Below, piece after piece: positions 53,948 through 62,343 of a stretch of 64,000 bases of DNA. Source of the stretch: Pelomonas sp. SE-A7 (GTDB taxonomy: Bacteria; Pseudomonadota; Gammaproteobacteria; Burkholderiales; Burkholderiaceae_C). The stretch covers positions 682,001 to 746,000 of the forward strand of contig NZ_JAUASW010000001.1 of the NCBI RefSeq assembly GCF_030345705.1, given 5' to 3'. The notes under the pieces are model-generated. The model was not told the DNA's origin and did no database searches. It saw nothing but the letters and a program-made list of their open reading frames with translations. Every line of letters begins with the position of its first letter. Position 1 is the stretch's first letter. The position numbers and the translations under genes were made by a program.

Positions 53948-55251
53948 AAGAAGCGATCAGCCGCTGGCTCTACGCGAGCCTTCTGCGGCTGGCCACGCCG
54001 CTGTACCTGCTGCGGCTTTGGCGGCGCGGTGCGGCCGAGCCGGCCTACCGGCAGCATCTGGGCGAGCGCCTGGGCCTGCATCCGGGAACGGCCGAGCCCG
54101 GCCGGGTCTGGATCCATGCGGTCTCGCTGGGCGAAACGCTGGCGGCCCGGGCCCTGGTCGAGGCGCTGCGGCAGCAGCGGCCGAGAGTCCGACTGCTTCT
54201 GACTCACGGCACAGCGACCGGCCGCGAGGCTGGCAAGGCCTTGCTACGGGACGGTGATGCCCAATCCTGGCTGCCCTATGACACGCCGGGAGCGGTGCGC
54301 CGTTTCCTGCGCCATTGGCAGCCCAGCCTGGGCGTGCTGATGGAAACCGAGATCTGGCCGGCGCTGCAGCACGAGGCCTCGCAGGCCGGCGTGCCGCTGG
54401 TGCTGGCCAATGCGCGGTTGTCGGAGAAGAGCTTCCGCCAGGGCCGCCGTTTGCGCTGGCTGATGGAACCGGCGGCGCGGGCCTTGAGCCTGGCGCTTGC
54501 CCAGACCGAGGCCGATGCCAGGCGGCTGCGCGACAGCGGTGTGGCCGAGGTGCGGGTCTGCGGCAATCTGAAGTTCGACCTACATCCCGACGAAGGCCTG
54601 CTGGCGCGCGGCCGGCAATGGCGGGCGCAGCTGGGGCGACCGGTGCTGCTGTTTGCGGTCAGCCGCGAGGGTGAGGAGAGCCTGCTGCTGCAGGCCTGGT
54701 CTCGCCTGCCTGCCGCCCAACGACCGCTGCTGCTGGTCGTGCCGCGCCATCCGCAGCGCTTCGATGAAGTCGCGAGCCTGGTCGAAGCGGCCGGCCTCAA
54801 GCTGGCCCGCCGCAGCAGCTTTGGCGATGCGCCTGACGCCGCTGCGCTGCAGGCCGAGGCCTGGCTGGGCGACAGCCTGCGCGAAATGCCGCTGTACTAC
54901 GGCCTGGCCGATGCGGCCCTGCTGGGTGGCAGCTTCCTGCCGCTGGGCGGCCAGAACCTGATCGAGGCGGCGGCCTGCGGCTGTCCGCTGCTGATGGGCC
55001 CGCACACCTTCAACTTCGCCCAGGCTGCCGAACTGGCCCTGGAGGCCGGGGCCGCGCTGCGGGTGGTCGACCTGGACCAGGCGCTGGCCCAGGGCTGCGC
55101 CTTGCTGGCCGACCGCGGCCGGCGCGAAAGCATGGCCGCCCGGGCCGAAGGATTTGCCGCGGCCCATCGCGGCGCTGCCGGGCGCATGGCCGAGGCGCTG
55201 CTGGGCCTGCTGCCGCCTCAGTCCGACGACGCCTCTTCGGCCAGCGCGTAG
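53944..55251 (+). CDS. waaA: 3-deoxy-D-manno-octulosonic acid (KDO) transferase
   Basis: The 435-residue membrane-anchored glycosyltransferase adds KDO to lipid A precursor. The N-terminal 'LYASLLRLATPLYLLRLWRRG' anchor is followed by 'WIHAVSLGETLAARALVEAL', 'METEIWPAL' and the C-terminal 'LLGGSFLPLGGQNLIEAAACG', all hallmarks of WaaA. The likely start is TTG at 53944, overlapping the mutase stop as TTGA. No ATG or GTG lies near enough to retain the N-terminal anchor. Its 3' end overlaps the convergent diguanylate cyclase gene by 34 bases. Confidence 0.95.
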   Translation: MKEAISRWLYASLLRLATPLYLLRLWRRGAAEPAYRQHLGERLGLHPGTAEPGRVWIHAVSLGETLAARALVEALRQQRPRVRLLLTHGTATGREAGKALLRDGDAQSWLPYDTPGAVRRFLRHWQPSLGVLMETEIWPALQHEASQAGVPLVLANARLSEKSFRQGRRLRWLMEPAARALSLALAQTEADARRLRDSGVAEVRVCGNLKFDLHPDEGLLARGRQWRAQLGRPVLLFAVSREGEESLLLQAWSRLPAAQRPLLLVVPRHPQRFDEVASLVEAAGLKLARRSSFGDAPDAAALQAEAWLGDSLREMPLYYGLADAALLGGSFLPLGGQNLIEAAACGCPLLMGPHTFNFAQAAELALEAGAALRVVDLDQALAQGCALLADRGRRESMAARAEGFAAAHRGAAGRMAEALLGLLPPQSDDASSASA

Positions 55252-56546
55252 CGGCTCTTGCCCTCGGTCTTGGCGCGGTACATGGCAGCGTCGGCGGCCT
55301 GCAGCAGCGCGGCAGCCGAGCGGCCGTGGTGCGGATAGACGGCCACGCCAATGCTGGCGCCGACCGAGCCCTGGCTGCCCCCGTCGTCCAGCTGGACCGG
55401 GGTCGCAATCACGCCGATCAGCTGCTGGGCCACACGGGCCACGGCCTCGGCCTGGCTGCCGGCCGACATCAGCACCACGAATTCGTCGCCGCCCCAACGG
55501 CACAGCGTGTCGCTGGCCCGCAGCCGTGCCTGCATGCGCTGGGCCACGGCGCGCAGCAGCCGGTCGCCGGCCTCGTGGCCGAACTGGTCGTTGATGCCCT
55601 TGAAGCCGTCCAGGTCGACGAACAGCAGGCCGAAGACCTGGTGGCGCTCGTCGGACTGCTCGATCTGCTGCGTCAGCCGGTCCTGCAAGACATTGCGGTT
55701 GGCCAGGCCGGTCAGCGCATCGGTCTCGGCCAGCTGGCGGATGCGGGCCTCCTTGGCCTTGACTTCGCTGATGTCGCGCACGATCACCAGCAGGCTCTTG
55801 CGTCGACCATCCTGCTCGAAAGCCGGCACCAGCAGCACGTGGTAGCAGCGCGATTCGCCCTGGACCTGCAGCTCAAGCTCATGCTCCTGCGGATCGCGGG
55901 ACTGCCAGGCCGCTTCGGACCATTCCGCGATGCGGTGCAGCTGCAGCGCGCAGGCCGGACGCTGCTTGGCGATCTGCGCATCGTCCAGGCCGCGGTAGTG
56001 GAAATTGGCCAGGCCGCACCAGGCCAGCCAGCGCGGGTTGGCCTCCAGCCAGTGGTCGCTGCCGTCGCGGTAGCAGATCTTCTGGGGCAGGTGGCCCAGC
56101 AGGGCGCGCAGCCGCTGCTCGCTGGCCAGCAACAGCTTCTCGCGCCGCCAGGACTGGCTGACGTCGATCACCTGGATCAGGCAGCCGCGCTCGCCGCCGT
56201 CCAGCAGCAGCGGTCGCACCTGCACCGACTGCTGGATGTCCTCGACCTGGTCGCCAATGCGCCGGCTCAGCGGCAGCAGGGTCTTGTGCAGGGCCTGCGA
56301 GAGCACGGCGGAGCGGCCGTGCTGCAAGGCTGAATCAATGCTGCGCGCCAGGAAGCTGTGCTGCAGCTCGGGCAGCAGCAGGTTCAGCGGCTGGCCCAGG
56401 GCCTGTGCGCTGGGGATGGCCGAGCTGCGCGCCATCCAGGCGTTCCAGTGCAGCACCTGCTTGTCCCGGTCCAGAACCACGATCCCGACGCTGAGCCCGT
56501 CCAGCAGGGCTCCGGTCAGCGACGAGGCGATGGGTCCTATGCTCAT
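55218..56546 (-). CDS. PAS domain diguanylate cyclase
   Basis: The 442-residue protein has two PAS-like sensor regions (about 10-130 and 145-265). The GGDEF domain has its catalytic motif at ~351-355 ('RWGGDEFVV') and an intact inhibitory RxxD site ('RASD') five residues before it, so it should make cyclic di-GMP and be product-inhibited. There is no transmembrane helix. The ATG at 56546 overlaps the CheC-like gene stop by ATGA, making it the third gene of a CheY/CheC/GGDEF operon. Confidence 0.93.
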   Translation of the reverse strand: MSIGPIASSLTGALLDGLSVGIVVLDRDKQVLHWNAWMARSSAIPSAQALGQPLNLLLPELQHSFLARSIDSALQHGRSAVLSQALHKTLLPLSRRIGDQVEDIQQSVQVRPLLLDGGERGCLIQVIDVSQSWRREKLLLASEQRLRALLGHLPQKICYRDGSDHWLEANPRWLAWCGLANFHYRGLDDAQIAKQRPACALQLHRIAEWSEAAWQSRDPQEHELELQVQGESRCYHVLLVPAFEQDGRRKSLLVIVRDISEVKAKEARIRQLAETDALTGLANRNVLQDRLTQQIEQSDERHQVFGLLFVDLDGFKGINDQFGHEAGDRLLRAVAQRMQARLRASDTLCRWGGDEFVVLMSAGSQAEAVARVAQQLIGVIATPVQLDDGGSQGSVGASIGVAVYPHHGRSAAALLQAADAAMYRAKTEGKSRYALAEEASSD

Positions 56547-57166
56547 GGTGAGGCGCTGGCCAGGACGCGAGTGATGCTGTGTCTCAGGACGTCCAGCGAG
56601 GGCACGTCCAGCAGGTAGGCCACCTGCCCATGGATCTGGCGCTGGGTGAGCTGCAGGTCGATGCTGATGAACAGCACCTTCAGTGTTTCGCTGTTGAGCA
56701 GCAGCTCGGCGAACACGTCCTGCAGGCTGCCGACCTTGACCAGGGGCACGTCGGTGGCCAGCTCGGCGCCGAACAGGTTGGAGATGGCGCCGGTGCAGGT
56801 GTTGAGCAGGATGTTGCCGATCTCGGCCATGGTCTCCTGGCCGAGGTCGTCGAAGCTGTCGATGGGCAGGTGCGGCGACATCAGCGAGCGCACCATCTCC
56901 AGGCTGCCGGCCTCGGTGAACAGCAGCAGGGCCTCGGTGGTGAACAGGCCCTGGCAATGCTGGGACACCAGGCAAACCCGGTCGTCGGTCAGCCGGGCGA
57001 ACTCCAGCATCGCTTGGTCCATGGGCATCAACTCGACCTTGGGCACCGACAGGCCCACCGGCTCGTTCATCAGGCCGCCGAGCAGGTTGGCCGCATCGGC
57101 GACCGAGACGTTGAAGACCTCTGCCAGCGCATCGGCCTCGAGTTCGTCCAGCTGGGCGCCGATCAT
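56543..57166 (-). CDS. CheC-like chemotaxis phosphatase
   Basis: The 207-residue protein has the CheC/FliY active-site pattern twice: a weaker copy near the N-terminus ('EVFNVSVADAANLLGGLMNE') and a good one in the middle ('ETMAEIGNILLNTCTGAI'), where the Glu and Asn dephosphorylate CheY-type receivers. The start at 57166 overlaps the stop of the receiver gene (ATGA). It most likely acts on the receiver encoded directly upstream. Confidence 0.85.
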   Translation of the reverse strand: MIGAQLDELEADALAEVFNVSVADAANLLGGLMNEPVGLSVPKVELMPMDQAMLEFARLTDDRVCLVSQHCQGLFTTEALLLFTEAGSLEMVRSLMSPHLPIDSFDDLGQETMAEIGNILLNTCTGAISNLFGAELATDVPLVKVGSLQDVFAELLLNSETLKVLFISIDLQLTQRQIHGQVAYLLDVPSLDVLRHSITRVLASASP

Positions 57167-57537
57167 GATGCGAGCGAGGCCCTGATGGCCTCGGCCAGGG
57201 CCACGACCGAGTCGCGCGTGCCCATCTTGCGGACCAGGCGCACATCCAGCCATTCGGCGCGCTGGCGGATGCTCTCCTGGATGTTGGCCGTGTACATGAC
57301 CAGCTTGGAAGTGCAGCGCGCCTCGCGCAGCTTCTCGGCCAGGGTCAGGCCGTCCATGGTCGGCATGTTGAAGTCGATGGAGATCACGTCGAAGACCGCG
57401 CCCTCCAACAGGGCCAGGGCTTCGTCGCCGCCGCCGCAGTCATAGATGCCCCAATCGGGCAGTTCCTGCTTGAGCCAGCCGCAGATCATCATCCGCGCGG
57501 CCCGGCTGTCGTCGACGACCAGCACCGAATGCGTCAT
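57163..57537 (-). CDS. Single-domain CheY-like response regulator
   Basis: The 124-residue protein is a bare receiver domain: acidic pair 'VVDDS', phospho-acceptor Asp55 in 'ISIDFNMPTMDG', Thr in 'VMYTANI' and Lys in 'LVRKMGT'. It has no output domain. It heads an operon with a CheC-type phosphatase and a diguanylate cyclase. The cognate kinase is not in the window. Confidence 0.92.
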   Translation of the reverse strand: MTHSVLVVDDSRAARMMICGWLKQELPDWGIYDCGGGDEALALLEGAVFDVISIDFNMPTMDGLTLAEKLREARCTSKLVMYTANIQESIRQRAEWLDVRLVRKMGTRDSVVALAEAIRASLAS

Positions 57538-57633
57538 CGCCTTGTCTCCTGTCTTGCGTCGAGGTGAATCGATTGTGCAGCAGCATCCTGGGGAACCCCC
57601 CGGAATCTGTCGCGGCTACGGGTCAGTTCGACC

Positions 57634-57647
57634 TGCACCAAGGTGCA
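57634..57647. promoter_or_regulatory. Inverted repeat TGCACC-AA-GGTGCA
   Basis: A perfect 6-bp inverted repeat with a 2-base centre in the 118-base spacer between selD and the CheY-like gene. It ends nine bases after the selD stop. It could be an operator for the CheY operon or the end structure of selD; there is no T-run. Confidence 0.3.
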
Positions 57648-57655
57648 ATTGACGA

Positions 57656-58705
57656 TCAGCGGACAGCCAGGCCTGCTTTTCCGGTGCCGACCCGGCCCAC
57701 CGTGGCCGCCTGCACGAAGCCATGGCGGCGGAACACCTCGAGCACCGCGGGCAGAGCAGCCTCGCTGCAGCTGACCAGCAGGCCACCGCTGGTCTGCGGG
57801 TCGGTCAGCAGGGCACGGTCCACGTCGGCGAATCCCGGTGGCAGCTCGATCTCGCGGCCGTAGGAGGCCCAGTTGCGGTTGGAAGCACCGGTGATGAAGC
57901 CCTGTGCCGCCAGCTCGCGGACGCCAGGCAGCAACGGCACGCTCGACCATTCGATCTCGACCGCGAGGCCGGCGCCGCGCGCCAGCTCCAGGCCATGGCC
58001 GGCCAGGCCGAAGCCGGTGACGTCGGTCAGCGCATGCACGCCGCTCAAGGCCGCCAGGTCCGGCCCCGGTGTGTTCAGCCGCGTGGTGCTGGCAATCATC
58101 TGCTCGTAGCCGGCGGCGTCCAGCTTCTCTTTCTTCAGCGCCGCCGACAGCACGCCCACGCCCAGCGGCTTGCCCAACACCAGCACGTCGCCGGCCTGGG
58201 CATCGGCATTGCGCTTGACCTTGTCCGGATGGACCAGGCCCAGCACCACCAGGCCGTAGATGGGCTCGACCGAATCGATGGTGTGGCCGCCGGCAATCGG
58301 AATGCCGGCCGCGGCGCAGACCGCCTGGCCACCGGCCAGGATGCGGCCTATGGTCTCGACCGGCAGGACGTTGACCGGCATGCCCACCAGGGCCAGCGCC
58401 AGGATGGGACTGCCGCCCATGGCGTAGACGTCGCTGATCGCGTTGGTGGCGGCGATGCGGCCGAAGTCGAACGGGTCGTCGACGATGGGCATGAAGAAAT
58501 CGGTGGTCGCCACCAGGGCCTGCTCGTCGTTGAGCTTGTAGACCGCTGCATCGTCCGCGGTGGCGATGCCCACCAGCAGCTCGGGCGGCACCAGGCCGCC
58601 GCTGCCGCTGTGCTTGAGGATGTCGGCCAGCACGGCCGGCGCGATCTTGCAGCCGCAGCCGCCGCCGTGCGAGAGGCTGCTCAGACGTGGGGGAGGAGTG
58701 CTCAT
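57656..58705 (-). CDS. selD: Selenide, water dikinase
   Basis: The 349-residue enzyme makes selenophosphate from selenide and ATP. Cys17, Cys19 and Lys20 in 'GGGCGCK' fall at the same numbers as in E. coli SelD; the active residue is Cys, not selenocysteine. Other family tracts are 'VATTDFFMPIVDDPFDFGRI', 'GGHTIDS' and 'LTDPQTSGGLLV'. The start at 58705 is chosen for the match to the family N-terminus. None of selA, selB or the tRNA 2-selenouridine synthase is in the window. A -10-like TATGAT is found upstream. Confidence 0.96.
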   Translation of the reverse strand: MSTPPPRLSSLSHGGGCGCKIAPAVLADILKHSGSGGLVPPELLVGIATADDAAVYKLNDEQALVATTDFFMPIVDDPFDFGRIAATNAISDVYAMGGSPILALALVGMPVNVLPVETIGRILAGGQAVCAAAGIPIAGGHTIDSVEPIYGLVVLGLVHPDKVKRNADAQAGDVLVLGKPLGVGVLSAALKKEKLDAAGYEQMIASTTRLNTPGPDLAALSGVHALTDVTGFGLAGHGLELARGAGLAVEIEWSSVPLLPGVRELAAQGFITGASNRNWASYGREIELPPGFADVDRALLTDPQTSGGLLVSCSEAALPAVLEVFRRHGFVQAATVGRVGTGKAGLAVR

Positions 58706-58735
58706 GTCCTTGATGTGGGGGGCTACAGGATGCGG

Positions 58736-58741
58736 ATCATA
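58736..58741 (-). promoter_or_regulatory. -10-like TATGAT upstream of selD
   Basis: On the minus strand TATGAT lies about 30 bases before the selD ATG, a near-consensus -10. No matching -35 is evident. Confidence 0.4.
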
Positions 58742-58841
58742 GGTCGGCCACCGCGCTGACATCGCTCCGACACGGCGCCGTCACGGTGCGTCGCTCCAAT
58801 GGCGCCGCCGTACCCGCCCCGCAATTCCCCCCGGAGACATG

Positions 58842-60620
58842 ATGAGCCCCTGCAAATCCTTCGCAGGCAAGTTCCTGCTTGCCCCGCTGGCCCTGGCCTC
58901 GAGCCTGGCCCTGGCCGAACCCGTCAAGATCGGCTTCATGGCCGACACCCAGTGGACGACCAACGACGCCGTGCGCAACCCCAGCACCGTCGCCCTGGGC
59001 ATCATGAACCAGATCCTGCCGAAGTTCGTCGAGCACAAGGTCAAGTTCGTGCTGCAGTTCGGCGACCTGACCGACAACGGCAGCAATGCCGGCCTCGACG
59101 TCTGGAGCACCGCCGCTCAACAGCTCTACAACAACGGCATCGGCTTCTATCCGGTGCGAGGCAACCACGAGCCCTCGCTGGCCGCGGCCAACCGCTTCCT
59201 GCAGAACTTCCCGCAGACCCGCGGCATGGGTGCCAACGTGGTCGGTGCCACCGGCCACCGCAGCCCGGCCACGCCGGCCGGCCTCGGCGGCCTGACCTAT
59301 GCGTTCGAGTACGGCAATGCGACCTTCATCGCCATCGACCAGTACGTCCGGACCAACAACACCGGCACCAGCGCCAACACGGCCACGCTGGACCAGGTCG
59401 ACTGGATCGTGCAGCAACTGCAGAACCGGCCGGCCAACACCCACGCCTTCCTGTTCGCCCACAAGCCGCTGATCGGCCAGAACCATGTCGACAACCTGTT
59501 GGGCGCCAACCCCTCGTCCAGCCCGACCGAGCGCAACAAGCTGATCAAGGGCATGGCCGCCACCGGCACCCGCTACTTCCTCAGCGGCCACGACCACCTG
59601 TTCAGCCGCGCCCTGGTCAAGAGCCCCGACGGCACGGCCACGGTGCAGAACATCATCCACTCGTCGGACAGCTACAAGTTCTACATCCCGACCATCCCGT
59701 CCAACGACCAGACCTACAACGGCGCCAATCGCCAGGAGACGCCGATCTCGCAGGAGCTGTTCACGGTCGGCTACTACATCGCCACCATAGACGGCCCCAA
59801 CCTGACCGTCGTCCACTACGCCAGCGACAACGGCTGCGGCGGCTCGCTGGGTGCCGGCAAGGACTGCGACCTGCGCGCCACGCCGACGCTGAACTTCGTC
59901 AAGCGCGAGACCTATGGCTACAGCCTGATCGGCAAGGAATTCGTGATACCGCACGGCGGCAGTTTCGTCGGCGTGGCCGATGCCAGCCCCAAGGCCGCCG
60001 GCTGGGCCGGCACCTCGATGAGTATCCTGGGCGGCAGCAATGGCGAGTCGTCCAAGATGTACGACGGCCGCTATGGCGTGCAGGACATCAACACCGGCTG
60101 GGCGCCGCGCGCCGAGGCCAATGCGCCTCAGCTCAAGAGCGACGTGCTGACCCTCTGGGGCATGCACAACGCCATCGGCAGCGAGCAGGGTGACAGCTAT
60201 GCGCTGTCGGTCCGCTACGAGGACAGCGCCCGTGGCGCCCTGGCCCTGATGAACAAGGACGAGGACGGCCAGTGGGTGCCGGCCGTGACGCGCAACTTCG
60301 GCGGCACGGCGCGCTTCGTCGCAGGCCCCTGGAAGGCCAGCTACGCCCTCGGTACCTATGGCGTGGACCATGCCAGCAAGACCGTCTGGGCCGTGGTCAA
60401 CCGCGGCGGCGAGTTCGCCGTGGCGCCTAGCCGCGATGGCGACCTCAATGGCGACGGCGTGATCGACAGCCGCGACGTGGACCTGATGAACCAGATGCTG
60501 GCCAACCTGGTGCCGGCCACCGCCACGGCCGACCTGGACGGCGACGGCAAGCTGAGCCTGCTGGATCTGCGCAAGCTCAGCCTGCTGTGCACGCTGCCGA
60601 ACTGCGCCATCGCCCAATGA
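58842..60620 (+). CDS. Secreted calcineurin-like phosphoesterase with C-terminal dockerin
   Basis: The 592-residue protein has a signal peptide (to about 'LALA-EP') and a metallophosphoesterase domain with 'MADTQW', 'FGDLTDNG', 'GNHE', 'FAHKPL' and 'SGHDHLFS' metal motifs. A beta-rich middle region follows. At ~531-585 there is a dockerin type I module with two calcium loops, 'DLNGDGVIDSRD' and 'DLDGDGKLSLLD'. ATG 58842 is preferred over 58839 because GGAG then sits at proper distance. Dockerins bind cohesins, and the next gene encodes a cohesin-like protein. Substrate unknown; it would act outside the inner membrane. Confidence 0.9.
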   Translation: MSPCKSFAGKFLLAPLALASSLALAEPVKIGFMADTQWTTNDAVRNPSTVALGIMNQILPKFVEHKVKFVLQFGDLTDNGSNAGLDVWSTAAQQLYNNGIGFYPVRGNHEPSLAAANRFLQNFPQTRGMGANVVGATGHRSPATPAGLGGLTYAFEYGNATFIAIDQYVRTNNTGTSANTATLDQVDWIVQQLQNRPANTHAFLFAHKPLIGQNHVDNLLGANPSSSPTERNKLIKGMAATGTRYFLSGHDHLFSRALVKSPDGTATVQNIIHSSDSYKFYIPTIPSNDQTYNGANRQETPISQELFTVGYYIATIDGPNLTVVHYASDNGCGGSLGAGKDCDLRATPTLNFVKRETYGYSLIGKEFVIPHGGSFVGVADASPKAAGWAGTSMSILGGSNGESSKMYDGRYGVQDINTGWAPRAEANAPQLKSDVLTLWGMHNAIGSEQGDSYALSVRYEDSARGALALMNKDEDGQWVPAVTRNFGGTARFVAGPWKASYALGTYGVDHASKTVWAVVNRGGEFAVAPSRDGDLNGDGVIDSRDVDLMNQMLANLVPATATADLDGDGKLSLLDLRKLSLLCTLPNCAIAQ

Positions 60621-60655
60621 ACGAACTCCCCATGAACCTCCAAGGACACAAGACC

Positions 60656-61219
60656 ATGATGAACAAGATGATTGCCGGCTTGCTGGTCGCAGCGGCCCTG
60701 CTGGCCGCCAGCTTCGACGCCTCGGCCTCGACCCTCAGCCTGGTGCCCTCCAGCAACCCGGTCACCGTGGGCCAGCCGCTGAAGCTGGACGTCCGCATCG
60801 ACGGCCTGGCCGCCAGCGACGACTTGGCCGCGATGGACCTGATGATCGATTTCGATCCGCTCAAGCTGGCCTTTTCCTCGCTGAGCCTGGGCGATGGTCT
60901 GGGCCAGCTCGGCGTCGAGGCCTTCGACCTGGGCAGCGGCCTGGTTGGCAACAGCGTGCGCCTGTTCGAACTGAGCTTCCTGGACAACCTGAGCTTCCAG
61001 AACAGCAGCTTCGTGCTGGCCACGCTGAGCTTCGACACCCTGCACAGCGGCACGAGCAGCCTCGGCTTCTCCAACGTCATGCTGAGCGACGCCTGGGGCA
61101 ATGCCCTGGTGGCCGACACCAACGGCGTCACCGTTGGCGCGGTGCCGGAACCGGCCTCGCTGCTGCTGGTGGTCGGCGGCCTGGCCGCCCTGGGCCTGCG
61201 CCGTCGTTCCTCGCGCTGA
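60656..61219 (+). CDS. Cohesin-like PEP-CTERM protein
   Basis: The 187-residue protein has a signal peptide (to about 'FDASA-ST'). A ~130-residue beta-sandwich resembles the cohesin fold ('LSLVPSSNPVTVGQPLKLDV', 'LAAMDLMIDFDPLKLAFSSL', 'FVLATLSFDTLHSGTSSL'). At 163-187 there is a PEP-CTERM tail: 'VPEP', a hydrophobic helix and 'RRRSSR'. The tail marks it for exosortase processing and export to the surface or matrix. It lies 35 bases after the dockerin phosphoesterase, so the two probably bind each other. AAGGA is nine bases before the chosen ATG; earlier in-frame ATGs at 60617 and 60632 are possible. Confidence 0.85.
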   Translation: MMNKMIAGLLVAAALLAASFDASASTLSLVPSSNPVTVGQPLKLDVRIDGLAASDDLAAMDLMIDFDPLKLAFSSLSLGDGLGQLGVEAFDLGSGLVGNSVRLFELSFLDNLSFQNSSFVLATLSFDTLHSGTSSLGFSNVMLSDAWGNALVADTNGVTVGAVPEPASLLLVVGGLAALGLRRRSSR

Positions 61220-61241
61220 GCGCCAGCCAGGAGAGATGAGC

Positions 61242-62330
61242 ATGCTCGCCCGCTGCTATGCACTGGTCCTGTGGGCCCTGGCCGGCCTGGCCTCGGCCCA
61301 GGGCTTCACCCCCCAGGAGGCCATGCGCGTGCCGCGTGAAGGCCACACGGCCACGCGGCTGCGCGACGGCCTGCTGATGGTGGCCGGCGGCACCGGCAGC
61401 GGCGGGCAGGCCATCAAGGACGTCGAGATCTACGACCCGCAGACCGGCCACTGGGCCACCTCGGAATCGATGAACACGGCCCGCGCCCACCACACGGCCA
61501 CGCTGCTGGCCGATGGCCGGGTGCTGGTGGCCGGCGGCATCGACGGCGGCCAGTACCTGGACAGCGTCGAGATCTTCGACCCGCAGGCCAACACCTGGTT
61601 CTCCACGCCTTCGCTGCCGGCCGTGCGCCGCTCGCACCACCAGGCCACGCTGCTGCCCGACAAGCGCGTGCTGGTGTGCGGCGGCATTGGCTTCCCGGTG
61701 GGCGAGGACCTGGAAGACACGATCACCTTCGACAGCTGCGTGGCCTACGACCCGCGCAGCGATGCCTGGTCGCCGGTGGCTTCCATGCGCTCAGGTCGTC
61801 AGATGCACACCCAGACCCTGCTGGCCAACGGCCTGGTGCTGGCCGTGGCCGGCCTCAGCGACGGCGGTGGCAACAACAGCGCCGAGCTCTATGACGCCAA
61901 GGCCGACCGCTGGCTGATCGCTGGCGAGCTGTCGGGCGTGCGCTGGAGCCACACGGCCAGCCTGATGCCGGACGGCACGGTCTTCGTGGTCGGCGGTTTC
62001 GATGCCAGCAAGGTGCTGGCGTCCACCGAATTCTTCGATCCGGCGACGCGCCGCTGGCGCGCCGGCCCGGCCATGGCCAACGGCCGGCAGCTGCATGCGG
62101 CCAGCCTGCTGCCCGGCGGCGCCTTGCTCGCTTCAGGTGGCATAGGCAATGCGGCGGGCTCGGCCGAGGTCTACGAGCCGGCCCAGCAGCGCTGGGTGGC
62201 GGCCGGCGGCCTGCAGGCGCCGCGCTCAAAGCATTCGGCGACCTTGCTGGTCGACGGACGCGTGCTGCTGGTGGGTGGCATCAACGAAGTCGAGACTTTG
62301 TCCGGCGCCGAAGCCTTCCGCCGCCGCTGA
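61242..62330 (+). CDS. Secreted Kelch-repeat beta-propeller protein
   Basis: The 362-residue exported protein (signal peptide to about 'GLASA-QG') consists of six or seven Kelch repeats: 'HTATRLRDGLLMVAGGTG', 'HTATLLADGRVLVAGGID', 'HSATLLVDGRVLLVGGIN' and so on, each followed by 'VEIYDP..G.W'-type strands. It is a propeller with no catalytic residues that I recognise; the galactose oxidase copper ligands are not evident. ATG 61242 is eight bases after AGGAG; ATG 61236 is too close to it. It is the third gene of the dockerin/cohesin unit. Confidence 0.88.
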   Translation: MLARCYALVLWALAGLASAQGFTPQEAMRVPREGHTATRLRDGLLMVAGGTGSGGQAIKDVEIYDPQTGHWATSESMNTARAHHTATLLADGRVLVAGGIDGGQYLDSVEIFDPQANTWFSTPSLPAVRRSHHQATLLPDKRVLVCGGIGFPVGEDLEDTITFDSCVAYDPRSDAWSPVASMRSGRQMHTQTLLANGLVLAVAGLSDGGGNNSAELYDAKADRWLIAGELSGVRWSHTASLMPDGTVFVVGGFDASKVLASTEFFDPATRRWRAGPAMANGRQLHAASLLPGGALLASGGIGNAAGSAEVYEPAQQRWVAAGGLQAPRSKHSATLLVDGRVLLVGGINEVETLSGAEAFRRR

Positions 62331-62343
62331 GAAGCCGGCTCGC

